Assembly (NCBI GenBank): GCA_021324775.1
Contig: JAJPIM010000012.1
Coordinates: 1 to 49,491 of the forward strand
Source: Gemmatimonadota bacterium
GTDB taxonomy: Bacteria > Gemmatimonadota > Gemmatimonadetes > Gemmatimonadales > Gemmatimonadaceae
Reading direction: 5' to 3'
Length of the DNA stretch: 49,491 nucleotides
The notes beneath the pieces are model-generated. The model was not told the origin of the DNA and ran no database searches. It was given only the letters and a program-made list of their open reading frames with translations. Made by a program: the position numbers and the translations under genes. Of the stretch, positions 16,959-24,808 are shown piece after piece (positions within the stretch are counted from its first letter, which is position 1; each line of letters starts with the position of its first letter).

Positions 16959-17735
16959 ATGGAGACCACTCGTCGCACCTTAGAAGCGGGCGCGCGCCCG
17001 CGGCGCGCCGGCCCTAGCCTCACCCGCGGCCCCACGCTCCGGCCCGGGACGTCAGAACAGGTGCTCATCGTTGCTGCGGACCGCATCGTCACACAAGCGT
17101 GGCGCACAGAGCTTGCGCGGAGCGGCTTCGCGGTCGACGAAGTGTCGTCTCTGGATCAAGCGTCCGCCCGTGCGAGCCAATCTGGTGTCGCCCTCATCGT
17201 GGTGGACGTCATGACGGACGAGAACGGCAGCATCGGCTTGATCCAGACGTTGCGCGACGCCGGAAATCCGGCGACGATCTTAGCCGTCACCCGAGCTGGC
17301 AACTCCGAGAGCGTGATCGACGCGCTCGAGGCCGGAGCCGATGGCTGCATCGGGCATACTTCCAGCGCGCGCGAGTTTGTCGCGCGGTTGCGGGCACTCG
17401 TCCGTCGCCGGCGACCGGGGCCTCGCTCAGACACTGTGTCATGGGTCGTCTATGATCTTCGCATCGACCCGACCGCTCGATGCGTCTTCCGCAATGCGCA
17501 GCCAATTGCCCTGGCGAGACGCGAGTTTGCGGTGTTGCTTGCGTTACTCCGCCGCCGCGGTCGTGCCGTGTCCCGGGAGGCAGTCCTCCGGGATGTCTGG
17601 CGCCGTCCACCGCGGCCCACACCACACTCGGTGGATGCCATCATCCGCGACCTGCGTCGCAAGCTCGAACCCAACCAACGGAGTCCTCGCTACATCCTCA
17701 CGGTGCGATCCGCCGGGTACCTCATCCCGGCCTGA
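16959..17735 (+). CDS. OmpR-like transcriptional regulator with degenerate receiver domain
   Basis: A 258-residue protein with the receiver plus winged-helix layout. The receiver keeps the Asp at residue 83 (IVVDVMTDENG), but the acidic pair after strand 1 is replaced (VLIVAADR) and the essential Lys position reads His 133 (DGCIGHTSSAREF). Phosphorylation is therefore doubtful. The DNA-binding half is intact: ALARREFAVLLALLRRRGR, REAVLRDVWRRPP, VDAIIRDLRRKLE and the wing VRSAGYLIPA. ATG 16959 or the GTG two codons earlier may be the start; neither has a clear ribosome site. It lies 208 bases after the first regulator and could bind related sites without phosphorylation, or respond to another ligand. 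Confidence 0.82.
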   Translation: METTRRTLEAGARPRRAGPSLTRGPTLRPGTSEQVLIVAADRIVTQAWRTELARSGFAVDEVSSLDQASARASQSGVALIVVDVMTDENGSIGLIQTLRDAGNPATILAVTRAGNSESVIDALEAGADGCIGHTSSAREFVARLRALVRRRRPGPRSDTVSWVVYDLRIDPTARCVFRNAQPIALARREFAVLLALLRRRGRAVSREAVLRDVWRRPPRPTPHSVDAIIRDLRRKLEPNQRSPRYILTVRSAGYLIPA

Positions 17736-17784
17736 CATCGGGCGCCGAATTGGCCGCTCGGCCTGCGGCGGGAACTGGTACCGG

Positions 17785-19452
17785 TCAATGAGCGTGCGCG
17801 TTGGCCGTCACGACCCAGCCGTCCGGGTCGAGTGCGACGGCCGTCACAGAGTCCGGCGTATCAAAGGCCATGTGTTGCGCACGGGCGCTGTCCCATGCGA
17901 CACGAACGACGACACCTGAGCGGGTGGTCAAGGCGACATCGAGTGGCATCCGGAATACACCGGAATCCTGACACTGGCGGACGTCGAACGCGACGCGATA
18001 GCCGGAGCGACTCGGCGTCACGCTCAAGCCGGACACGCTATACTCGGGCGCGCCGCCCCGATACACCCACTCTCTGAAGAACCAATCCAGGGGCCGCCTG
18101 TAGGATGTTTCTGCCGCTCGCTCGAAATCGGCGGTGGTGACGGTGCGATAGAGATTGCCGGCGACGTAGGAGTGGAGCGCCCGAAAGAACGCGGAGTCGC
18201 CCATGACGTGCCGAAGCATATGGAGCACGAGGGCTCCCTTCTGAAACGTGACTCTCGTGAACATCTGAGCGACGTTCGCCGAGTCGGCGACGTACAAGAC
18301 GCCGTTATATGTCTCGGGCACCATCTGTCGGCGCGCTGCCGCCAGATAGTCCGCTTTGCCAACCGATTGCTCGCGCCACAGCAGGGCGGCATACGTGGCG
18401 AAGCCCTCGTTCAGCCACGCGTGCGACCAGTTCCGGACTGTCAGTGCGTCCCCAAACCACTGGTGCGCCAGCTCGTGAGCCAGAATCCAGTCATTCGTGT
18501 GATCGCCGGTGATGAGGTGTGAGCCATAGCCTGGCAGCGTCTGGTGCTCTCTGAAGCTTTCCTGGGCCATCTCAACGACCCCGTACTTTTCCCGCATGAA
18601 CGGGTAAGGCCCGAACCGGGCGACGTGATGCGCCAGCATGGCTGGCAGCACGGCGAAGTCTACACGCGCCTTCTCGAGGTCTTCGGGAAAGACGTAAAAC
18701 GGCATCGGCAGACTGTCGCCGCCTGGACTACGATACGCGAGGGTCAACAGCGCGTAGTTGCTGACCGCCACGGCTATCACGTCCGGGTAGATGGGATACC
18801 GGACGCTCCACTGCGTGGTTGCAGTGCCATCGGCATTCTCACGCCTGGCGACCAAACGCCCGTTTGATGCCGCCACGAGTGCACTCGGCGCGGTGATTTC
18901 GATGTCGGCGGAGTCTGCTTTGGCTCGCGGCGCGTCGATCGACGGCCACCAGCTCCGAGCAGAATACGGTAGGCCGTAGGAGGAAATGACCGGTGCGTCC
19001 CCGTGCCGTCCGAATACCAGCGCGTCCCCAGCAGGCGTGCCATGGTAGTAGACATCGACCAGTCGCAGATCGCCTGCCGCGATCGCCATCGGCACGATGA
19101 CTGCCTGTCCTTGCCGGGTCTCCGCGACTCGTGTTCCCGCGACGACCACGGAATCGATGGTCATCGTTGTGTCCAAGTCCAGCGTCAGCGGCGCCGGTCC
19201 CCGCGCAGCGATTCGGTTGGGGCCGCGCATGCCGATGACGACGTCGCCTCGCACGGAGTGGTGTTCTGGCTCGAACCGAAGGCGGAGGCCGTAGTATGTG
19301 ATGGAGTAGGCCGGCCGCGCGGCTGGCGATTGCGGCGCCGTGCGATCGGTGACAGTTGGAGGAACCATACCGCGCCGCACGGCAGGTGCCGCGAGCGCCA
19401 CGGCGGCGAGAGCCGCGACGGATGTCGAGAGGCGTGTCCACCGCGATGTCAT
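17785..19452 (-). CDS. Secreted M1-family aminopeptidase
   Basis: A 555-residue M1 peptidase with a signal segment (LSTSVAALAAVALAAPAV). HELAH starts at residue 326 and the third zinc ligand Glu follows after 18 residues in WLNEGFATY. The beta-sandwich domain precedes (YSITYYGLRLRFEPEHHSV), and a C-terminal domain of about 100 residues follows. The GxMEN anchor is not standard: the region before the zinc site reads YGVVEMAQESFREHQTLPGYG. ATG 19452 is chosen because GGGGAG lies 6 bases upstream; an open extension continues back over the CPBP gene and is not used. It is the third gene of a probable transcript with the DPP-IV and CPBP genes. It differs clearly from the M1 protein at 2798. Confidence 0.88.
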   Translation of the reverse strand: MTSRWTRLSTSVAALAAVALAAPAVRRGMVPPTVTDRTAPQSPAARPAYSITYYGLRLRFEPEHHSVRGDVVIGMRGPNRIAARGPAPLTLDLDTTMTIDSVVVAGTRVAETRQGQAVIVPMAIAAGDLRLVDVYYHGTPAGDALVFGRHGDAPVISSYGLPYSARSWWPSIDAPRAKADSADIEITAPSALVAASNGRLVARRENADGTATTQWSVRYPIYPDVIAVAVSNYALLTLAYRSPGGDSLPMPFYVFPEDLEKARVDFAVLPAMLAHHVARFGPYPFMREKYGVVEMAQESFREHQTLPGYGSHLITGDHTNDWILAHELAHQWFGDALTVRNWSHAWLNEGFATYAALLWREQSVGKADYLAAARRQMVPETYNGVLYVADSANVAQMFTRVTFQKGALVLHMLRHVMGDSAFFRALHSYVAGNLYRTVTTADFERAAETSYRRPLDWFFREWVYRGGAPEYSVSGLSVTPSRSGYRVAFDVRQCQDSGVFRMPLDVALTTRSGVVVRVAWDSARAQHMAFDTPDSVTAVALDPDGWVVTANAHAH

Positions 19453-19519
19453 CACGCGCTCCCCGGCGCGAGTCCGCGTCCGCCACATAGTGAGCATCGG
19501 TTCGCGCGCAGGGTGCCGT

Positions 19520-20257
19520 CTAATGCGACGCCTGGCGCAGCGTGAGGAACAGGAGGATGAGCGAGACGGTGTCAAATAGCCCGTGCGCAATAATAGTGCG
19601 CCATAAGCTGCGGCTGCCAATGACCAGACCTGTCGCGAACACCGCGCCAACCACGCCCGACGCGATTCCGCCCCCCGGTCCCTGATAAGAGTGTGCGAGT
19701 CCAAAGAGGGCCGACGACAGAACGATGCCGACAGCCCATCCGGCGCGGCCGAGGCGCCTGACTGGCGACATGTGTGGAAGCAGATAGCCGCGGAAGACGA
19801 TCTCCTCACCGAATGCGGCGGTCGTCCACGCTATGGCAATCCACCCAGCCAGCTCGGCAGGATGCTCTCGCATGCTCATGAAGGGACGCAGATCGGGTGC
19901 CCCGAATTTGGCCGTGACGATTCCCCCGACGAGCGCCAGCACGACACCAGCAGCAATGGCCAGCAACGCGCCCTCGATTGCAACTCGCAGCCATGATGCT
20001 GGGCGAGCGAGGCCCAGTCCAGACCACCCCGTCGCTTGGCCGCCCTCCAGCCACCACGCGACCCCGGCGCTCGCCACGACGCCGATGGGCCCAAACAGCG
20101 TGTGGTGCGTCAACCGTGCCAGCTCGAGAGAAGCGACAAGCGGCAGAAGAACGAGTAGCCAGGACGCGAGAATCCTGGTGGCCGGAGTCCTGGGCGGAAC
20201 GTCCTGCACTGATCTGTCCTCGGTGGGCATGGGATCTGGTCTGACGGTGGACGACAT
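19520..20257 (-). CDS. CPBP-family intramembrane metalloprotease (CAAX/Abi type)
   Basis: A 245-residue polytopic membrane protein with about six to eight hydrophobic segments. The family motifs are all present: E151-E152-x3-R156 in FGEEIVFRGYL, His 189 in ALFGLAHSYQG and His 225 in IIAHGLFDT. These place it with Rce1-like glutamate/metal proteases of the inner membrane. Its start is 12 bases after the DPP-IV stop and its stop is 67 bases before the M1 start, which suggests a three-gene transcript. The family includes bacteriocin-immunity and protein-maturation roles; neither can be assigned here. ATG 20230 is an alternative start. Confidence 0.88.
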   Translation of the reverse strand: MSSTVRPDPMPTEDRSVQDVPPRTPATRILASWLLVLLPLVASLELARLTHHTLFGPIGVVASAGVAWWLEGGQATGWSGLGLARPASWLRVAIEGALLAIAAGVVLALVGGIVTAKFGAPDLRPFMSMREHPAELAGWIAIAWTTAAFGEEIVFRGYLLPHMSPVRRLGRAGWAVGIVLSSALFGLAHSYQGPGGGIASGVVGAVFATGLVIGSRSLWRTIIAHGLFDTVSLILLFLTLRQASH

Positions 20258-20269
20258 GTCGCAGACGGA

Positions 20270-22639
20270 TCAGCCGTGTACCGCGGCTCGGCCGCCGGAC
20301 GGGAGATGTTCTAGCGTGTACCGCGTGAGTAGCTCGATGAGGTGACGGCTTGTATTCTGGCCCTCGCAGATACAGTGCGTCCGGTTAGGATAGACCATGA
20401 GATCGAAGGGCTTGTCCGCAGCGACGAGCGCGTTGACAACCATCTCGGAGTTCTGGTAGTGGACGTTGTCGTCGCCGGACCCGTGCACGAGCAGGAGACT
20501 GCCTCGGAGGCCGTCCACGTATGTGAGGGGTGAGGCTCGCCGATACGCGCTGGAGTCGTCCTGCGGGAGCCCCAAGTACCGCTCCGTATAGATCGTATCG
20601 TAGAAACGCTGGTCGCTCACGGGAGCCACGGCCATCCCCATCCGGTACAGGTCAGGAGCTCGAAAGAGCAAGTTGAGGGTCATCGTGCCGCCGCCACTCC
20701 AGCCCCAGATGCCGACCCGGGTCGCATCGGCATATGGACGCCGGAGTAACGCACGCGCCGCGTCGATCTGATCCTGGACATCCACCTCGCCCAGGTGTTT
20801 GTAGATCGCCTTGCGAAACGCACTCCCTCGCGAGGCGGGCGTCCCCCGATTGTCGATGCTCGCAATGATGTAGCCCTGCTGCGCGAGCCCAGCGTGAAAC
20901 AGGTAGTAGTAGGCGTTCCAGCTATCGAGCACGGTCTGCTCGGCCGGCCCTCCATACACGAAGAACAGAACCGGATACTGCTTCGACGGGTCGAAGTGGG
21001 GTGGCGTCATGATCCAGGCATCGAACTGCACGCCGTTTGCGGCACCGAGGCGGGTGAACTCCACACTTGGCCGATTCAGACCGGCGAGCGACGCACGTAG
21101 TTGAGCGTTATCAGCTAGCGTGCGGACGGTGCGGTGGCTGGGAAGCTGCACCAGCTCGGTCACCGGGGGCGTGTCGAAGGTGGACCACTTGTCGATGGCC
21201 CAGCGTCCGCCGGGCGAGATCTGATAACGATGCAACCCCGATTCTCCCGCCGGCGTCAGGCGCTCGGCGGGCCGGCCATCCAGATAGCCGCGGTACAAGT
21301 AGAGGCGCGTTGCGTCATCGGGGGACGCATAGAAATAGAATCTGCCATGAGCGGAATCGACGGACTGAATGAGCGGCGGTCCACTCCCGATGTCCGGCTC
21401 GGCGATCTCGTAGGCGCCGGGCGTGACCAGCCGAGATGTTGTCCCGTCACGAGAGAATACATAGGCCCGCCGCCATCCGTCGCGCTCGCTGATCCAGATG
21501 AAGCTCTTGCCGCCGTCCAGCCATGTGAGGTCAGCAGGCTCGACCCAGGCACTGTCGCGCTCCGTCACGATCGTGCGCACCGCGCCGGTGCTCACGTCAG
21601 CCTGGAAGAGCGTGTTGCGCTGCTGCGCCCGGTCCATCTGCTGTACCGTGAGTGCAACCGAGTCATTCGGTACCCACTCGAGGTGTGTCAGATAGTGATT
21701 TCGCGGGTCGCCCGGGATGTGCAGCCACTGCGTCGGCCCACCGTCCGCCCGCACGACACCGATGCGTGCCGCCGAGTTGGTCTCGCCAGCCTTGGGGTAC
21801 TGGACAGGCTTGACGAAGGAGTACAGCGAGTCGGTGTCGTTCATGAGGTCGTAATCCCGAACACCTGATGCGTCCAGTTGCCAGAACGCGATGCGCCGCC
21901 CGTCAGGACTCCACCGCAGTCCATTGCGGAGATTCAACTCCTCTTCGTACACCCAGTCGAACGTGCCATTGATGATCGTGGGTGAACCATCGGAAGTGAG
22001 CTGGATGGGGTGACCGCCGGCCAGCTCCTCGACGAAGATGTTGTTCGCTCGAACGTAGGCGACTCGCCGCCCATCCGGTGAAAACGTCGCAAACATGAGG
22101 CTCGACGCGGGACTGCCCGCACCCAACTGCCTCAACACACCCGTCGAAGGCTCGTAGATCCAGTAATCACCACGGGTGTGTTGGCGCCACACCGGCTGTG
22201 AATGCGTGAACAGCAGTACGTGGGACGCATCAGCCGACCACTGATACGCCTCTATGGCGATCGGAATCGACTGGCCAGCGACGATGAGCTTGGCGGCTGC
22301 CACCAGAACTGTCCGGTTACCTGTCGCAGCGTCATAGCGGACGATGTCTGTTCCGCCGCCGTTGGCGGACTCCTCGAGAACGGTATACGCGTCCGGCCCC
22401 AGCCACTGCGGCGCATTCAACTCACCCGAAGATGTTCTCGACATCGCCAACAATTGATCGAGCGTCGCCAGCGGCGTCGCCTGCGGCGTCGCCTGCCGGG
22501 TCGCCGGACCTTGCGCGCGTGCCGCATTCGGCGCGAGCGACAGGACCGCGAGCATCGAGGTTGTCAGGGCGCGTACGATCGCAGGGACGCGCGCACATAC
22601 GGCCGTGCGGCGCGCGCTGGCAGAGAGGATTATGGCCAT
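20270..22639 (-). CDS. Secreted dipeptidyl-peptidase IV-like serine peptidase (S9B)
   Basis: A 789-residue prolyl dipeptidase. A signal segment (SMLAVLSLAPNAARAQ) is followed by a short QATPQATPLAT linker. The beta-propeller carries the exopeptidase Glu pair in DWVYEEELNLRNG. The catalytic domain has WGWSGGG with Ser 648, the Asp in GSGDDNVHYQ (723-724) and His 755 in NRTHCICEG. It would cut Xaa-Pro or Xaa-Ala dipeptides from peptide N-termini in the periplasm. ATG 22639 is chosen for the signal peptide; no strong ribosome site is visible. It leads the DPP-IV/CPBP/M1 run. The Cys after the catalytic His, where Gly is usual, is a minor oddity. Confidence 0.92.
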   Translation of the reverse strand: MAIILSASARRTAVCARVPAIVRALTTSMLAVLSLAPNAARAQGPATRQATPQATPLATLDQLLAMSRTSSGELNAPQWLGPDAYTVLEESANGGGTDIVRYDAATGNRTVLVAAAKLIVAGQSIPIAIEAYQWSADASHVLLFTHSQPVWRQHTRGDYWIYEPSTGVLRQLGAGSPASSLMFATFSPDGRRVAYVRANNIFVEELAGGHPIQLTSDGSPTIINGTFDWVYEEELNLRNGLRWSPDGRRIAFWQLDASGVRDYDLMNDTDSLYSFVKPVQYPKAGETNSAARIGVVRADGGPTQWLHIPGDPRNHYLTHLEWVPNDSVALTVQQMDRAQQRNTLFQADVSTGAVRTIVTERDSAWVEPADLTWLDGGKSFIWISERDGWRRAYVFSRDGTTSRLVTPGAYEIAEPDIGSGPPLIQSVDSAHGRFYFYASPDDATRLYLYRGYLDGRPAERLTPAGESGLHRYQISPGGRWAIDKWSTFDTPPVTELVQLPSHRTVRTLADNAQLRASLAGLNRPSVEFTRLGAANGVQFDAWIMTPPHFDPSKQYPVLFFVYGGPAEQTVLDSWNAYYYLFHAGLAQQGYIIASIDNRGTPASRGSAFRKAIYKHLGEVDVQDQIDAARALLRRPYADATRVGIWGWSGGGTMTLNLLFRAPDLYRMGMAVAPVSDQRFYDTIYTERYLGLPQDDSSAYRRASPLTYVDGLRGSLLLVHGSGDDNVHYQNSEMVVNALVAADKPFDLMVYPNRTHCICEGQNTSRHLIELLTRYTLEHLPSGGRAAVHG
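22462..22497. repeat. Three 12-bp tandem units in the DPP-IV gene
   Basis: Three near-identical units, GCGTCGCCAGCG, GCGTCGCCTGCG and GCGTCGCCTGCC, followed by a partial GGGTCGCC, lie just after the signal-peptide codons. On the coding strand they give the QATPQATPLAT linker. Units are in frame, so copy-number change would lengthen the linker without breaking the gene. Confidence 0.8.
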
Positions 22640-22855
22640 CGCAGTGTTAGCGTACCAGGTTGGGTGATCGGACTCACAGCACCGTTCGAGCGCGGCCGAC
22701 AAGCCGAGTCTGGTGCACGAAAGTCAACGGTAGCTATCGCGAGGGCCGGAGCAGTAGGCAATGGCATCAACTAGTTCGAACATTCCTCGCACGTATTGCA
22801 CGAACGAACGCGGCGGCCATCTCCCTCGGGACCTGGCTGGTGGGCTGTCGTGCGA

Positions 22856-23983
22856 TCAACGGTGCTCGGTGCCCACTCGCTGCAGCGCCTCGACCGTCGC
22901 GACCGATGCCGGAGCAAGCGGGGTGATGTCACGATCATCCGGGTGTGCGCTGGCGAGCGCGATGTAGTCGGCGACGAGTTGCGCTGGTGGCATCGTCACG
23001 AGCGTGCGCAGGCGGGCCCGGCCATCGTAGTGATCGATCGTCTTGGCCATACGATAGCCGACGTAATAGCCGGTTTGGTCCCATGAGCCCCCGAAGCCAA
23101 TTCGGAGGAGCGTCGCAAGCGGCGCGTCCGGATCATGACTGGCCCGAAACAGGATCGTGTCGAACAGGCCGAATATCTCTCCCGCGCGGGCGAGTTCTCG
23201 CTGGAGTTCGCGCTGGTCGTGCACGAGGTGGGGACCGGTTGCCTCGTACAGTGAGGCGTCGCCGACGTAGCTCGCCGTACCCTCGAGCAGGAGGTTCAGG
23301 AGCACTGCGCGAGCACGGTGACGCTCGCGGGCATCGACGGGCAGTTCTGGGTGGTCCGTGAGTGCGGAATCAATATTCGGCTGTACCCTACCCTGGATCA
23401 CGTGATAGAGCTCGTGCGCGGAGATATTGACGACGCTTTCGACCTCCTCGCCGTGAAAGCCGAGGTCGATGTAGAAGTCCGGGCGGCTCTGGTCAGGTGC
23501 CCAGCCGTTTTGATGGGCTGCGCCGACGAGGACAAACAGGTGGGCGTGGATGTCGAGACCATCGGGTGTGAAGGATTGCAATCGCTCGGCGATGCGGCGC
23601 GAGATGATGTCGCTCTCGTTTGCCAGCCGGGCGAGCATCCGGCGAGTCGGAGCGGGATCCTTGCGTAAGCGCGCGAGGTCGAAAGGATCGCCCGATCCGC
23701 CGTTGGCGAGGGCGATCACCGCCGCCTTAAACGCCTGCGGCGTCACGGTGGTGTCGTAGATCGCCATCTTGGCAATCATGGCGCGGACGGCGCTGTTGCC
23801 GAGTGCGGCGTCCGCTGCCTGTGCTGCATGCGCGGGATCGGCGAGTGCGGCGGTCAGGACTGCGCTTGCGCCGCTCGTATCGATAGACACGGTGACCTGT
23901 GCCGGTGAAGCCGCCGGACTCGTTCCCGTAAGGCCGAGCAAGACTCTGGCCAGGCCGGCGGCAGCAAACGTTGCGGCGGTCAT
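22856..23983 (-). CDS. Secreted HExxH putative zinc-dependent peptidase (DUF5700-like)
   Basis: A 375-residue protein with a signal-like N-terminus (TFAAAGLARVLLGL). The likely zinc site is HELYH at 190-194 (NISAHELYHVIQG), with a possible third ligand Glu 234 in LLLEGTASYVGD. The C-terminal part has QTGYYVGYRMAKTI. This order resembles the putative Zn-dependent peptidases filed as DUF5700/DUF2268-like; I recognise the layout, not a characterised member. ATG 23983 is chosen with GAGG about 10 bases upstream; a GTG at 24016 is an alternative. A second protein in this window (48048-48998) shows the same order of motifs. The activity is unproven. Confidence 0.72.
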   Translation of the reverse strand: MTAATFAAAGLARVLLGLTGTSPAASPAQVTVSIDTSGASAVLTAALADPAHAAQAADAALGNSAVRAMIAKMAIYDTTVTPQAFKAAVIALANGGSGDPFDLARLRKDPAPTRRMLARLANESDIISRRIAERLQSFTPDGLDIHAHLFVLVGAAHQNGWAPDQSRPDFYIDLGFHGEEVESVVNISAHELYHVIQGRVQPNIDSALTDHPELPVDARERHRARAVLLNLLLEGTASYVGDASLYEATGPHLVHDQRELQRELARAGEIFGLFDTILFRASHDPDAPLATLLRIGFGGSWDQTGYYVGYRMAKTIDHYDGRARLRTLVTMPPAQLVADYIALASAHPDDRDITPLAPASVATVEALQRVGTEHR

Positions 23984-24229
23984 GCGGAGGACACCTCGCG
24001 AAGCTGGTGAAGACACAAGGAGCCGAGCGATGGACAGGTCATGGGGCTCACCGGTGTTAACGGGAGTGGCTCAATCGGCGCGGCACGGGCCGTCGTCCGC
24101 CCGGCTCTATCGGATTCTTGCTGAATGTTAGGAATTGCTCCCTTTGTCGTTCGAGCCACGTCTGACGTACACGATCTGGCTCGTCCGGTGCTACCAAGGA
24201 CTACGGATTAACGGACATTACCTGATGAT

Positions 24230-24248
24230 GAGATTCCGTGAGATTCCG
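24230..24248. repeat. Short direct repeat upstream of a lipoprotein gene
   Basis: GAGATTCCG occurs twice with a 10-base period (24230-24238 and 24240-24248), 44 bases before ATG 24293. One helical turn between the copies would put a bound regulator on the same DNA face. No protein is known to bind it. Confidence 0.45.
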
Positions 24249-24292
24249 GATGATCCCTGACGTCGCCGTGCCGCAATGAGCGAGGAACTGTC

Positions 24293-24736
24293 ATGACTCT
24301 CCGTCGGTCAACATGGACGATCCCTTCCTTGGTCGTCGTCGCGAGCGCCGTTGGACTCGCCTGTTCCAGCACGGGCCCGAAGCTGAGTCCTGGCTCGCTG
24401 GCAGGCTCGTATACGCTGGCAATGGTGGCCTTCGTCAACTCCAGTGGCAGCTTCAGCTCGTCACCGCCGCAAGCCAGTGGCGTGTTAAAGTTGACCAAAT
24501 CGACCTACAAGGTGCTCGCTGAAAGTGATACAGGCCTCAAAGGCGTCCCGGATACCCTCGCTTCGGATAGCGGGACCTATGTGGTCAGGGGCTCGATCCT
24601 CGTCGAGACCTCGGCGACGGGACAATCTGCCGACACGGCGACGGCCTCGCTGCGCGCCAACAACGACACCTTGGACTTGAACGTTACGGCGCCCGCGAGT
24701 GCGGTGGCGAGTTACGTCTGGGTTAGAACCCAATGA
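24293..24736 (+). CDS. Small hypothetical lipoprotein, beta-rich
   Basis: A 147-residue protein with a lipobox (VGLACSS, Cys 24) and a good ribosome site (GAGGAA, 5 bases before ATG). The mature part is Ser/Thr/Gly-rich and alternates short strands: GSYTLAMVAFVNSSG, SGVLKLTKSTYKVL, SGTYVVRGSILVE and DTLDLNVTAPASAV. The pattern (GxYxL ... G ... L ... D ... G-x-Y ... I ... DTLxL) is like lipocalin-like small barrel lipoproteins seen in these phyla. The function is unknown. It stands alone between two minus-strand peptidase genes, converging on the M28 gene with 72 bases between stops. Confidence 0.75.
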   Translation: MTLRRSTWTIPSLVVVASAVGLACSSTGPKLSPGSLAGSYTLAMVAFVNSSGSFSSSPPQASGVLKLTKSTYKVLAESDTGLKGVPDTLASDSGTYVVRGSILVETSATGQSADTATASLRANNDTLDLNVTAPASAVASYVWVRTQ

Positions 24737-24808
24737 CTACGCCACCGAGCCAAACAGCCATCGGGCGGCGCTGAACAACTTGGGCGGCCGCGGTGGCCAC
24801 CCGGCGAC

